Below are positions 6,477 to 15,270 of a stretch of DNA of 64,000 bases, one piece after another. The stretch lies in contig UQFO01000001.1 in the NCBI GenBank assembly GCA_900540275.1, forward strand, positions 372,001 through 436,000, written 5' to 3'. The position numbers and the translations under genes are program-made. The notes beneath the pieces were generated by a model. The model did no database searches, was not told where the DNA came from, and worked only from the letters and a program-made list of their open reading frames with translations. The stretch is from an uncultured Oscillospiraceae bacterium. GTDB taxonomy: Bacteria > Bacillota > Clostridia > Oscillospirales > Acutalibacteraceae. Position 1 is the stretch's first letter. The number at the start of each line of letters is the position of its first letter.

Positions 6477-7805
6477 TTATTTTTTGACGGCCGCTTTGAC
6501 CGTATGCTTTGTTTTTGGATGCTCAGTCCCCGTTTGCCGTTCGTGCAGCTTTTCCCTTGCGACCGCAAGCATCAGCTTAATGCGGTTTTCCTGGTTAACA
6601 CGCGGCGCGCCCGGGTCATAATCGATTGCAACAATGTTCGCACGGTCATCTATACTCTTGATTTTGCGTATCATGCCCTTGCCGCAGATATGGTTCGGCA
6701 GGCAGCCGAACGGCTGGGTACATACGATGTTCTCATAGCCGGTTTCAGTAAGCTCCAGCATTTCGGCGGTCAAGAGCCACCCCTCGCCCATTTTGCTGCC
6801 GTACCCAATAACGCCCTTGACAAGCTCCTTTGTATGGGCATATTTTCCGGGCGGGATAAAGCCGTATTTCGCAGTGCTTTCAATCATAAGCGTTTCCATC
6901 TTGACTAAATAATCGAACAAAATCTTTACCACATTAAATTTTATCCTGCTGCCGCCGTAGAGCTTAATGTCCTCCAGGCGGTTGTCGACCTTAAACAGGG
7001 CAAAGCCCATAATCCCCGGTACACATACCTCACAGTCCTGGTCGGCCAAAAACTGTTCCAGGTTGTTGTTGCCCAGCCGCGCATACTTTACATAAATTTC
7101 GCCGACGATGCCGACCTTTACCTTCGGCGTAGATTTGTCGAGCTGAATCTGGGAAAATGACTCCGCGATATTGTCAAGGATATTCTTCTGCTCCTTTATG
7201 GTAAAGCCGCTGCCGTTTTTAAATTTTTCCGTCAGCGTCTTAATCCATGAATCGACAAGCGCCATGCTTTCTCCCTTGTTGACCTCATACGGCTTTGTCT
7301 GGTTGCTCAGGAGCATGAGCGTGTCTCCGTATACAAGCGCGCCGATTAAACGGCGTATCATCGGGACGGACAGCGAAAAACCGCTGTTTTTCTCAAGGCC
7401 CGACAGATTGAGCGAAATGACGGGAACCTGTTCGAAGCCCGCTTTGCGAAGCGCCTTCCTGAGCAGGTGGATATAGTTTGACGCGCGGCAGCCGCCGCCG
7501 GTCTGCGTAATGATTAAAGCTGTTTTATTCAAATCGTATTTGCCGCTTTGCAGCGCGTGGATGAACTGGCCGATGACAAGCAGCGCCGGGTAGCACGTGT
7601 CGTTGTGCACGTATTTCAAGCCAACCTGCGCAATTTCAGGGCCTTCGGTGTCTAAAAGCACAGTATTGTAGCCGTACATGCCGAACACGTTGTTCATCAG
7701 CTTGAACTGGATGGGCGCCATCATCGGAAGCAAAATGGTGTAGTCCTTTTTCATTTCCTTCGTAAAAAGCAGGCGTCCCGTTTTGTCGTAAACTAATTGA
7801 GCCAT
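6477..7805 (-). CDS. 2-hydroxyacyl-CoA dehydratase-like protein (activase-associated, COG3581 type)
   Basis: This 442-residue cytoplasmic protein carries cysteine motifs expected for [4Fe-4S] cluster binding, such as NDTCYPALLVIGQF, TQTGGGCRASNY and QPFGCLPNHICGKG. It resembles the second half of long fused activase/dehydratase proteins of anaerobes, which act on an unidentified acyl-CoA or cofactor substrate. AAGGAAGGA four bases before the ATG at 7805 sets the start; an upstream ATG would add an unrelated leader. It follows the activase gene by 49 bases, so the two are likely co-transcribed. The substrate is unknown. Confidence 0.75.
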   Translation of the reverse strand: MAQLVYDKTGRLLFTKEMKKDYTILLPMMAPIQFKLMNNVFGMYGYNTVLLDTEGPEIAQVGLKYVHNDTCYPALLVIGQFIHALQSGKYDLNKTALIITQTGGGCRASNYIHLLRKALRKAGFEQVPVISLNLSGLEKNSGFSLSVPMIRRLIGALVYGDTLMLLSNQTKPYEVNKGESMALVDSWIKTLTEKFKNGSGFTIKEQKNILDNIAESFSQIQLDKSTPKVKVGIVGEIYVKYARLGNNNLEQFLADQDCEVCVPGIMGFALFKVDNRLEDIKLYGGSRIKFNVVKILFDYLVKMETLMIESTAKYGFIPPGKYAHTKELVKGVIGYGSKMGEGWLLTAEMLELTETGYENIVCTQPFGCLPNHICGKGMIRKIKSIDDRANIVAIDYDPGAPRVNQENRIKLMLAVAREKLHERQTGTEHPKTKHTVKAAVKK

Positions 7806-7854
7806 TGTATTCCTTCCTTGCATCAAATCCGCGCGTCCTGATATCAGCGGATTT

Positions 7855-10770
7855 TTATTTTCTGTCCTCTCTCTGCTCCGCAATCGCGGCGAGCAGGCTG
7901 CGGATTCTGATTTTCACCGCGCCGAGGTTCGTAATTTCGTCAATTTTAATCTGGGTATAAATCTTGCCCTCGCTCTCGAGGATTTCCCTGACCTCGTCCG
8001 TTGTGATTGCGTCTACCCCGCAGCCGAACGAAACGAGCTGCACCAGGTTCATGTCGTCGCGGCCGGCAATGTACTTTGCAGCCGCATACAGGCGTGAATG
8101 GTAAGTCCACTGGTTTAAGACAGATGTACGGAACTTCTTTACACGGCAGCTCACGACGTCCTCCGAAATGATTGCGCAGTGGAAGCTTGTAATGAGCTTA
8201 TCGATTCCCTTGTTGATTTCAGGGTCTACATGGTACGGCCTGCCGGAAAGGACAATAATTTCCCTGCCCTCTTTTTCGGCCTGCTCCATAATCGTTTCCC
8301 CGCGCGTGCGCACCTTCTTAAAGTATTCGCCGTATTCGCTGTAAGCCGCCTTGGCAGCCGCTTTGACTTCCTTCAGGGTAATGCCGTCAAAATATTTACA
8401 GAGCATCTCGTGCGCCTTGACCGGAAAATCCTTATGGCGGTGGATGCCAAGGTAATCCTTGATAAACGTAATATTTTTAACGTCCTTCATGTTCGCGGAG
8501 ATGACCTCAGGGTAATACGCGACGACCGGGCAGTTATAGTGGTTGTCCCCCAGCCCCTCGTCCAAATTATAGGAAAGGCAGGGATAGAAAACCGTCTGTA
8601 CGCCGTCGTCGATAAGCGCCTGCACATGCCCATGCATCAGCTTAGCGGGATAACACACCGTATCGGACGGGATAGTCTGCTGTCCGCGCGCGTAAAGCTT
8701 TTTGTCGGAAACAGGCGAATATACGACCTCAAAGCCAAGCGCCGTGAAAAAGCTGTGCCAGAACGGAAGCAGCTCGTACATGTTAAGCCCCATCGGGATG
8801 CCGATTTTGCCGCGCGGGCCGGGCTTCGGCTTATACGACTGCAAAAGCTCCAGCTTGTAATCGTAGATATCGAGCGTTTTATCCGGCGTTTTTTTCGTAA
8901 TCGGGCGTTCGCAGCGGTTACCGCCGATAAATCTCCTGCCGTCAGAGAATTTATTGACTGTCAGGCGGCAGTTGTTGCTGCAAAGCCCACAGTTAACGAC
9001 CTGTATTTCATGTGTAAAGGTCTTGAGCGCTTCCCTGTCGAGCAGCGTGCTCTTCCCGCCCTTACATCTGGATTTCGCGTATAGCGCCGCTCCGTACGCG
9101 CCCATCAGTCCGGCAATAGTCGGCCTGACGACCTCCACGCCCATTTCGCGCTCGAAGGCGCGAAGAACCGCGTCGTTCAAAAATGTGCCGCCCTGCACAA
9201 CGATATGGCTGCCGAGCTCCTTCGGGCTTGAGGCGCGGATAACCTTATACAGCGCGTTCTTAACGACGCTGATGGAAAGCCCCGCCGAGATATCCTCAAT
9301 CGTTGCGCCGTCCTTCTGCGCCTGCTTGACTGAGCTGTTCATAAACACCGTACAGCGCGAACCTAAATCGACCGGCTGCTTGGCAAGCAGCCCAAGCTTT
9401 GAAAAATCCTCAATCGAATAGCCCAGCGCGTTTGCAAACGTCTGCAAAAACGAGCCGCAGCCAGAGGAACAGGCCTCGTTCAAAAAGATGTTGTCGATGG
9501 TGCCGTTGTGTATTTTAAAGCATTTAATGTCCTGTCCGCCGATGTCGATAACAAATTCCACCTGCGGCATAAAGCTCTTTGCCGCCGTAAAATGCGCGAC
9601 AGTCTCGACTATACCGAAATCCGCGCAGAACGCGTTTTTGATGATTTCCTCACCGTAGCCAGTAACAGCCGAGGACGCAATGTCAATCTCCGGGCAAAGC
9701 TCATAAAGCTCCTCTAAAAACTGCTTGATAATCGGGACGGGGTTGCCGCTGTTCGGGAGATATTTGGAGTAAAGCAGCTCGCCGTTTTCCCCCATCACGA
9801 CAGACTTGACCGTAGTGGAACCGGCATCCATGCCAATATATACCCTGCCCTTATAATCCTTAATCTCTTTTTTAGGCACATACGCCATTTCATGGCGCTC
9901 TTTAAATTGCTCGTAGTCCGCCTTGCTTTCAAAAAGCGGCGGGTTGAACGCGAAGTTGCCGCTGCCGCTGTAATGCTCGACCTTTTTGACGACCGCGTTA
10001 AAATCGATTACTTTTTCCGCACAGAGCGCCGCGCCCGCCGCAACATAGTACAGCGAGTTTTCCGGGCAGACTCCTTCCGTATGCAGCACCTTGTCAAACC
10101 GCAGGCGCAGCCTGGGCATAAAGGTGAGCGGGCCGCCCAGGTAAACGACCTTTCCCGTAATTTCCCTGCCCTGCGCAAGGCCGGCGACCGTCTGGTTTAC
10201 GACGGCGGCGAATATGCTCTCCGCAACGTCGCTTTTTCTCGCGCCCTGGTTTAAAAGCGGCTGAATATCCGTTTTCGCAAACACGCCGCAGCGCGAAGCA
10301 ATGGTGTACGTCTTTTCATGCTGCGCTGCCAAATCGTTCATCTCTTCGAGCGGAACGTTCAGCAGCGTGGCCATCTGGTCGATAAAAGCGCCCGTGCCGC
10401 CTGCACAGGAGCCGTTCATCCTGACCTCCATGCCGCCTGAAAGGAAAAGGATTTTCGCGTCCTCTCCTCCAAGCTCAATGATAACGTCTGTGCCGGGGAT
10501 AAAGGTGTTCGCCGCCACGCGCGTGGCGTATACCTCCTGGATAAAGTCAAGCCCGCAGCTGTCCGCCACGCCCATGCCGGCAGAGCCTGAGAGCGCCACA
10601 AGCGCGCTGTCGCTTCCCGGGACCTCTTTTCTTACCGTATTTAAAATATCCGCAATTTTTTGTGTAATCTGCGAGTAATGCCGTTCATATGTTTTATAAA
10701 CCAGCTCGTTCTTCTCATCAAGCACCACGCATTTTACCGTGGTTGAGCCGATATCCAATCCAATCCTCAA
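7855..10770 (-). CDS. tandem BadF/BadG-type acyl-CoA dehydratase activase with C-terminal DUF2229 region
   Basis: The 971-residue protein has two actin-fold ATPase domains: residues about 1-260 (GLDIGSTTVKCVV, GGEDAKIL, NGSCAGGTGAF) and about 310-570 (IGMDAGSTTVKSVV, GGQDIKCF, NEACSSGCGSF). The Cys residues in CAGG and CSSGCG are where activases bind a bridging [4Fe-4S] cluster for ATP-driven electron transfer. The C-terminal third (IPMGLNMYELLPFWHSFF, SDTVCYPAKLMHGHV) is the DUF2229-type dehydratase-like segment. The start is TTG at 10770 with AGGAGG eight bases upstream. The downstream partner is the 442-residue protein. The substrate cannot be deduced. Confidence 0.85.
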   Translation of the reverse strand: MRIGLDIGSTTVKCVVLDEKNELVYKTYERHYSQITQKIADILNTVRKEVPGSDSALVALSGSAGMGVADSCGLDFIQEVYATRVAANTFIPGTDVIIELGGEDAKILFLSGGMEVRMNGSCAGGTGAFIDQMATLLNVPLEEMNDLAAQHEKTYTIASRCGVFAKTDIQPLLNQGARKSDVAESIFAAVVNQTVAGLAQGREITGKVVYLGGPLTFMPRLRLRFDKVLHTEGVCPENSLYYVAAGAALCAEKVIDFNAVVKKVEHYSGSGNFAFNPPLFESKADYEQFKERHEMAYVPKKEIKDYKGRVYIGMDAGSTTVKSVVMGENGELLYSKYLPNSGNPVPIIKQFLEELYELCPEIDIASSAVTGYGEEIIKNAFCADFGIVETVAHFTAAKSFMPQVEFVIDIGGQDIKCFKIHNGTIDNIFLNEACSSGCGSFLQTFANALGYSIEDFSKLGLLAKQPVDLGSRCTVFMNSSVKQAQKDGATIEDISAGLSISVVKNALYKVIRASSPKELGSHIVVQGGTFLNDAVLRAFEREMGVEVVRPTIAGLMGAYGAALYAKSRCKGGKSTLLDREALKTFTHEIQVVNCGLCSNNCRLTVNKFSDGRRFIGGNRCERPITKKTPDKTLDIYDYKLELLQSYKPKPGPRGKIGIPMGLNMYELLPFWHSFFTALGFEVVYSPVSDKKLYARGQQTIPSDTVCYPAKLMHGHVQALIDDGVQTVFYPCLSYNLDEGLGDNHYNCPVVAYYPEVISANMKDVKNITFIKDYLGIHRHKDFPVKAHEMLCKYFDGITLKEVKAAAKAAYSEYGEYFKKVRTRGETIMEQAEKEGREIIVLSGRPYHVDPEINKGIDKLITSFHCAIISEDVVSCRVKKFRTSVLNQWTYHSRLYAAAKYIAGRDDMNLVQLVSFGCGVDAITTDEVREILESEGKIYTQIKIDEITNLGAVKIRIRSLLAAIAEQREDRK

Positions 10771-10801
10771 GCGTACGACCTCCTAATAAAGCTATCTAGA
10801 T

Positions 10802-10829
10802 ATTATATAATAGAAAAACAGTCGTTTAA
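10802..10829 (-). promoter_or_regulatory. probable promoter of the activase operon
   Basis: On the minus strand a consensus TATAAT (10807-10802) has a weak -35 TTAAAC (10829-10824) at 16 bases. It lies 32 bases before the TTG start. The rest of 10830-10964 shows no other recognisable signal. Confidence 0.4.
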
Positions 10830-10964
10830 TTCTAAATTCAACACAAAAAATACACGTCAAAAAATTAACAGCCTGTTAAAAAATAGAAGCATGCGGTTCT
10901 TTTCCTCGTTAGTTATAACATACCGCTTGCCCCATGTAAAGTGTAAATATGTGGGGCGCCGCGC

Positions 10965-11008
10965 AAAAAAAGAGGCTAAGGCCGGTTTTTAAAACCGGAC
11001 CCCGCCTC
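10965..11008 (-). terminator. rho-independent terminator of the dockerin-C39-like gene
   Basis: On the minus strand GAGGC pairs with GCCTC and an inner CCGGTTTT/AAAACCGG stem extends it. A run of seven T residues follows. It lies 20 bases past the stop at 11028. Confidence 0.75.
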
Positions 11009-11027
11009 AAATTTGTATAATCTATGA

Positions 11028-12449
11028 TTAGTAGCAGCGCATGGAATAAGAATCCGGGATATAGCGCCCCGTGCTGCTTAAATAGTCCTTCAATGTCGTA
11101 ACCGTACCGCCCCAGGGGTTTGCTATCAGGATATCCCCGCTGCCTAAGCCGCCCTTTTTCGCGGCTGCGGCAACACCGATTACCGTTACCCAGTGGTCAC
11201 TGGAGCTTAACGTATTAATCAGGGAAGGCTTTCCGTCCATCAGCTCGCTGTAAGCCCTGCTGAGCTTGGAGGAGGCGGAGCAGTTATAGTACCGCCTGGA
11301 GGCAAGCCCCCATCCCGCGCCGGCACCCGTCCAGATAATCTGCGAGCTTGTCGGCGTAATTTTTTTGCCATACAGGACAGATGCCCCTATGGCCTCGGCC
11401 GTTGCGCTGCACCCGACGTTCGTGCCGCCCTGGTTGAATTTGCCGTAGTCCCTCTGGTCATAAAGGTATGCGGTGGAATAGCCCTTTGGGACAAGATATG
11501 TTTTATTTTTGTAAAGGATTTCCTTGAGGTTTTTCGAGCTGGTGTTTGCCGTCACGGTATAATCGTAAGAGAAAATGACCTTTGCACTTGTCTGCACCGT
11601 ATCAGCTGCGAGCACCTCGAGCTTCTGCTTGCCGATACCCGCGCGGCTGAAATAAATCAGGTCGTCGAATACCGGGTTAATATCATAGGATTTTATATTT
11701 TTACCCTTGTCGAGCTTGACCGTCTTGGTCATATTCGTGCCGCTGATTCTCACGCAAACGGAAGTAAGCGGATAATTCGACTTGACTACGCCCTTTAAGG
11801 GAAATGTTTTATCGACCGCAATTGAATTTCCCGACATTTTCTGAAAGCCGGAGAAGGTAATCGAGGATTTCGCCATTACCGTAACTTCACATACTGCGGA
11901 TTGACCGCCCGCTTTTGCCGTAATCGTTGCTTTACCCGGAGAAATCGCCGTAACAAGGCCGCTTTCGTTTACGGTGGCCGCCTTCTCATTGCTGGAGGAA
12001 AATACAACCTGATTATATGCATCGGCCGGCGTAACCGCCGCGTTCAGGGTAATCTTACTGCCAACATATATGGACGCGCCGAGCTTATCGAGCTTAATGT
12101 CCGCAACCTCGGGGAGCGTCTCTTCCTGTCCAGGCGCCAGGTCCATGGACGCAAGCCGCTTCTGCATGGCTGTAACGTCCTGTACCGTTACTGTCCCATC
12201 GTTTGAGAAGCCCGCTGCGATGATTTGCTCCTTTGTCAGGATATGTACTTTTGCCAGGTGCTTCTGCACGGCGAGCACATCCATCAGGGAAAGCTTACCA
12301 TCCCCGTCGATATCCCCCGCTGCGAATTCATCCGTAACGGCGCCCGCCTGGCTGCTGTCAATATCTGCGGCATTTGCGCTTATGGGAAAAGTACTGAAAA
12401 GCAGTACGGCGCTTAATGTGAATGCCGCGCCTCTTCTCGTAATCTTCAT
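11028..12449 (-). CDS. secreted dockerin, Big2 and C39-like peptidase protein
   Basis: The 473-residue precursor has a signal peptide (about 1-27, ending ISANAA). A dockerin follows at the N-terminus (about 43-103) with two calcium-loop repeats, GDIDGDGKLSLMDVLAVQKHLA and a degenerate second, FSNDGTVTVQDVTAMQKRLA. Next come a Big2 Ig-like domain (113-192), a beta-rich region (195-300) and a C-terminal C39-like papain-fold domain (about 315-473) with catalytic-type GGTNVGCSATAEA, SSSDHWVTVIG and IANPWGG. Cys, His and Asn positions are all present, so it may be an active protease or transglutaminase-like enzyme. N-terminal dockerins are unusual. It could dock on cohesins such as those at 59131-61692. 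Confidence 0.82.
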   Translation of the reverse strand: MKITRRGAAFTLSAVLLFSTFPISANAADIDSSQAGAVTDEFAAGDIDGDGKLSLMDVLAVQKHLAKVHILTKEQIIAAGFSNDGTVTVQDVTAMQKRLASMDLAPGQEETLPEVADIKLDKLGASIYVGSKITLNAAVTPADAYNQVVFSSSNEKAATVNESGLVTAISPGKATITAKAGGQSAVCEVTVMAKSSITFSGFQKMSGNSIAVDKTFPLKGVVKSNYPLTSVCVRISGTNMTKTVKLDKGKNIKSYDINPVFDDLIYFSRAGIGKQKLEVLAADTVQTSAKVIFSYDYTVTANTSSKNLKEILYKNKTYLVPKGYSTAYLYDQRDYGKFNQGGTNVGCSATAEAIGASVLYGKKITPTSSQIIWTGAGAGWGLASRRYYNCSASSKLSRAYSELMDGKPSLINTLSSSDHWVTVIGVAAAAKKGGLGSGDILIANPWGGTVTTLKDYLSSTGRYIPDSYSMRCY

Positions 12450-12492
12450 AAGTGAAATGGTCTCCTTTTTGTTTCATTTTGGTACGTTCCAA

Positions 12493-12545
12493 ATTGTAAC
12501 AAAAAGATTACAGAAAGTCAACCATTTGTAACAAATAGATTACAA
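12493..12545 (-). promoter_or_regulatory. promoter with paired TTGTAA-N8-TTACAA operators
   Basis: On the minus strand TTGACT (12521-12516) and TACAAT (12498-12493) are 17 bases apart. Two near-identical 20-bp dyads, at 12494-12513 (one mismatch) and 12526-12545 (perfect), have the form TTGTAA-N8-TTACAA. They are 32 bp apart, three helical turns. One covers the -10 and the other lies just upstream of the -35, which fits repressor control. The regulator is not identified. The rest of 12546-12693 shows nothing clear. Confidence 0.65.
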
Positions 12546-12693
12546 CATTGTGCATCCCGCTACAGATTTTTAACTATAAGCTCAGGTTTTCATGCGCATT
12601 ACAGTAAAAAAGAGGAGATTTATGTAAAAAATTATATTTTTTGTTTCAAAAAGTAAAAATCAGCCAAACTCAGCATGGCTGATACGCATTGCG

Positions 12694-13557
12694 TCACTCA
12701 TGCTTTTTCTTATTACGGATATGTATCATGGCCAGGACCGTTCCGGAAATAAAAAAGGCTACGGCAAGAAAAAGCAGGCTCCATATTGCTATTTTATTGC
12801 CGAGCGTCCCCCCGTTTCCCTGCCAGACCGACCAGTCGAAATAGGCGCGCAGCTGAAAAAGAAAGTCTTCCAATTCCAAAAAACCGTTGCCCAAGCTGTT
12901 GATGACAGGGACAGAAACCGCTACGAGCGCAAAAACGGCAGACGTTTTATAAAGCGCGTTTATTTTGAGGTAACGAATAATCAGCATAATCATCCAGCAC
13001 GGAATCAGGGATAATGTCGCAACAGGAAGCGCAATTTCATAAAACCAGGGGCCGCGTTCCAGCAGGTAGCACACGAAGAGCAGAAGATAGGTGCCTGCCG
13101 TAACACAGCTGCTGACAATCAAGGTATTGTGCTTTTTGAGCAGCAGCGGCAAATTAGTCAGGGAAAAACCAATTGCGGCAGACACCAGCACAATAAAGAA
13201 CCACGAGAGCTTGTGGTCGACCGCTAAATTGCAGATAAAACAGGTAATCAGCGCGGCCGTATAGCTTACGTACATAACCCACTGATAAATCTTTTTTGCT
13301 TTACGGTAGCTTTTTGCCTGCCTCCTTTCTTCCCTTGCCGCCAGGTCGTCGCACGCAGTAAAAAATTCATGCTCCGTAATTTGCAGCTCTTTACAGATAG
13401 CGGGAATCAGCGTGATGTCCGGATACGAGATTCCCCGCTCCCATTTTGACACGGCCGTATCAGAAACAAACAGCCGCCCGGCAAGCTCCTTTTGCGTATA
13501 TCCAGCCGCTTTTCTTTTTTGTGTAATAAAATCTGCGAATATCTTCTTATTCTCCAT
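12694..13557 (-). CDS. XRE-family regulator with C-terminal membrane domain
   Basis: The 287-residue protein has an N-terminal helix-turn-helix (FADFITQKRKAAGYTQKELAGRLFVSDTAVSKWERGISYPD), a short linker with basic residues, then about six membrane helices. This is the common Firmicutes design of a membrane-tethered XRE regulator, ligand unknown. The start is ATG at 13557 (MENKKIFAD). A longer frame begins at 13599 but its extra codons overlap a probable promoter (TTGACT at 13616-13611, GATGAT at 13593-13588). Confidence 0.8.
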   Translation of the reverse strand: MENKKIFADFITQKRKAAGYTQKELAGRLFVSDTAVSKWERGISYPDITLIPAICKELQITEHEFFTACDDLAAREERRQAKSYRKAKKIYQWVMYVSYTAALITCFICNLAVDHKLSWFFIVLVSAAIGFSLTNLPLLLKKHNTLIVSSCVTAGTYLLLFVCYLLERGPWFYEIALPVATLSLIPCWMIMLIIRYLKINALYKTSAVFALVAVSVPVINSLGNGFLELEDFLFQLRAYFDWSVWQGNGGTLGNKIAIWSLLFLAVAFFISGTVLAMIHIRNKKKHE

Positions 13558-13698
13558 ACAAAGCACCCTTCTTACTTGTTTTTCTTTATCATCTGACAAA
13601 GGGGCAAAAAAGTCAATAAAAAAGCCTGATTTTACGGCTCGACCGGTAAGCCAGCCGGATAATAAGCCGCTTTATGGCAGGTTTTACATAAATAAAAA

Positions 13699-13724
13699 GC
13701 AGGCATAGAAACCTCCATGCCTGC
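13699..13724 (-). terminator. rho-independent terminator of citrate synthase
   Basis: GCAGGCAT (13699-13706) pairs with ATGCCTGC (13717-13724). On the minus strand CTTTTTATTT follows. It sits 25 bases after the gltA stop. Confidence 0.7.
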
Positions 13725-13749
13725 GAATTTTACCATATACCGAATCTGT

Positions 13750-15117
13750 TTACCTGTCTCCGATACCAACGTACGGACGTCTTTCCTGCACATTCATATA
13801 TGCCGGACGGATGATTTTGCTCGGGTTCACAAGCTCCTCGATGCGGTGCGCGCTCCAGCCCGCGATTCTCGCAATCGCAAACAGCGGGGTAAAGAGTTCC
13901 TTGGGCAAATCGAGCATGCTGTAAACAAAGCCGCTGTAGAAGTCCACGTTCGCGCTGACTCCCTTATATATCTTGCGCTCTTCAGCAATAATCCTGCCGG
14001 CAATCTTCGCAACGTTCGAATAGAGCATGAACTCGTCTTCCCTTCCCTTTTCCTTGGAAAGGCTCTCGACGAAATGCTTGAACACGCGTGCCCTCGGGTC
14101 GGAAAGCGAGTAAATCGCATGGCCCATACCGTAGACCAGGCCGGACTTGTCAAACGCTTCCTTATGTAAAATCTTGCGGACGTACGCTGCAATTTCTTCC
14201 TCGTCCGCATAGTCCTTGACATGCGCCTTGATGTCCTCGAACATCTGCACAACCTTAATATTCGCGCCGCCGTGCTTCGGGCCCTTCAGGGAACCGAGCG
14301 CCGCCGCGATGGTGGAATAGGTGTCTGTACCGGAGGATGAGACGACATGCGTAGTAAAGGTCGAGTTGTTACCGCCGCCGTGCTCCGCATGGAGAACGAG
14401 CGCCATATCGAGAAGCTTCGCTTCCAGATGCGTATACTTGCTGTCGGGACGCAGCATATAAAGGATATTTTCCGCTGTCGACAGCTCGGGCTGCGGCGTA
14501 TGGATAATCAGGCTTTTGTCCTCGTGATAATAGCCGTACGCCTGAAAGCCGTAGACCGACAGTATCGGGAACAGGGAAATCAGCTGCAGGCACTGGCGCA
14601 GCACGTTCGGAATGGAGGTATCCTCCGGATTCTCGTCATAGGAATAAAGCGTCAGCACGCTTCTTGCCATCGCGTTCATGATATCCTTACTCGGCGATTT
14701 CATAATAATATCGCGCACAAAGCTTGTCGGCAGCGTGCGGTAATAGTCGAGCAGGGAAGTAAATTTCTTGAGCTCCTCCTGCTTCGGCAGCTTGCCGAAC
14801 AGGAGCAGGTATGTAACCTCTTCAAAGCCGAAGCGGTCGTCCTTGATAAAACCGGAGACAATCTGTTCCACGTCGTAGCCCCTGTAAAAAAGCTTGCCGT
14901 CTACAGGCACGCGCTTGCCGTCGACAATTTCCGTCGAGCATACCTCAGATATTTCCGTCAAACCCGTCAGGACGCCCTGCCCGTTTAAGTCGCGCAGGCC
15001 CCTCTTGACGTCATATTTCGTATAAAGCGTTGGGTCAATCGTGCTGTTTGCCCTGCAAAGCTCACTGAGCTCCAACACCTCCGGGGAAATTTCACTAAAT
15101 TTGTTTTTGTTCTGCAT
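13750..15117 (-). CDS. gltA: citrate synthase
   Basis: The 455-residue enzyme condenses acetyl-CoA and oxaloacetate. Family motifs are present: LFYRGYDVEQIV near the N-terminus, LVLHAEHGGGNNSTF with the catalytic His, GLVYGMGHAIYSLSDPRA with the second catalytic His, and the Asp region ANVDFYSGFVYSMLDLP. The Arg at SAHRIEELVNP is also in place. Length is slightly above the usual 370-430 owing to an N-terminal extension of about 50 residues. AAGGAG lies before the ATG at 15117. It is preceded by its own promoter and is likely transcribed alone. It could supply 2-oxoglutarate for glutamate synthesis in an incomplete anaerobic TCA cycle (inference). Confidence 0.93.
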   Translation of the reverse strand: MQNKNKFSEISPEVLELSELCRANSTIDPTLYTKYDVKRGLRDLNGQGVLTGLTEISEVCSTEIVDGKRVPVDGKLFYRGYDVEQIVSGFIKDDRFGFEEVTYLLLFGKLPKQEELKKFTSLLDYYRTLPTSFVRDIIMKSPSKDIMNAMARSVLTLYSYDENPEDTSIPNVLRQCLQLISLFPILSVYGFQAYGYYHEDKSLIIHTPQPELSTAENILYMLRPDSKYTHLEAKLLDMALVLHAEHGGGNNSTFTTHVVSSSGTDTYSTIAAALGSLKGPKHGGANIKVVQMFEDIKAHVKDYADEEEIAAYVRKILHKEAFDKSGLVYGMGHAIYSLSDPRARVFKHFVESLSKEKGREDEFMLYSNVAKIAGRIIAEERKIYKGVSANVDFYSGFVYSMLDLPKELFTPLFAIARIAGWSAHRIEELVNPSKIIRPAYMNVQERRPYVGIGDR

Positions 15118-15191
15118 TGCTGCTCACTCCTTCCTGAAAACATGAGGAAAATGCTTCCGCAAAAAGCCAATGATTAAAAATGCTTTTGATT

Positions 15192-15220
15192 ATTATACAT
15201 GATTTCAGGGAAAAAAACAA
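15192..15220 (-). promoter_or_regulatory. promoter of citrate synthase
   Basis: On the minus strand TTGTTT (15220-15215) and consensus TATAAT (15197-15192) are 17 bases apart, about 75 bases before the gene. An adjacent GGGAAAA/TTTTCCC hairpin at 15208-15230 may weakly terminate cimA. Confidence 0.55.
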
Positions 15221-15270
15221 TTCTTTTCCCTCGGCAATTGTGAATAATCCGTGAATAATTCCTGCAAAAT

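Noticed and set aside
8179..9084. 301-codon plus-strand open frame inside the activase gene
   Set aside because: It is antisense to a protein with clear ATPase motifs and reads as low-information Arg/Val/Leu-rich sequence without a ribosome site.
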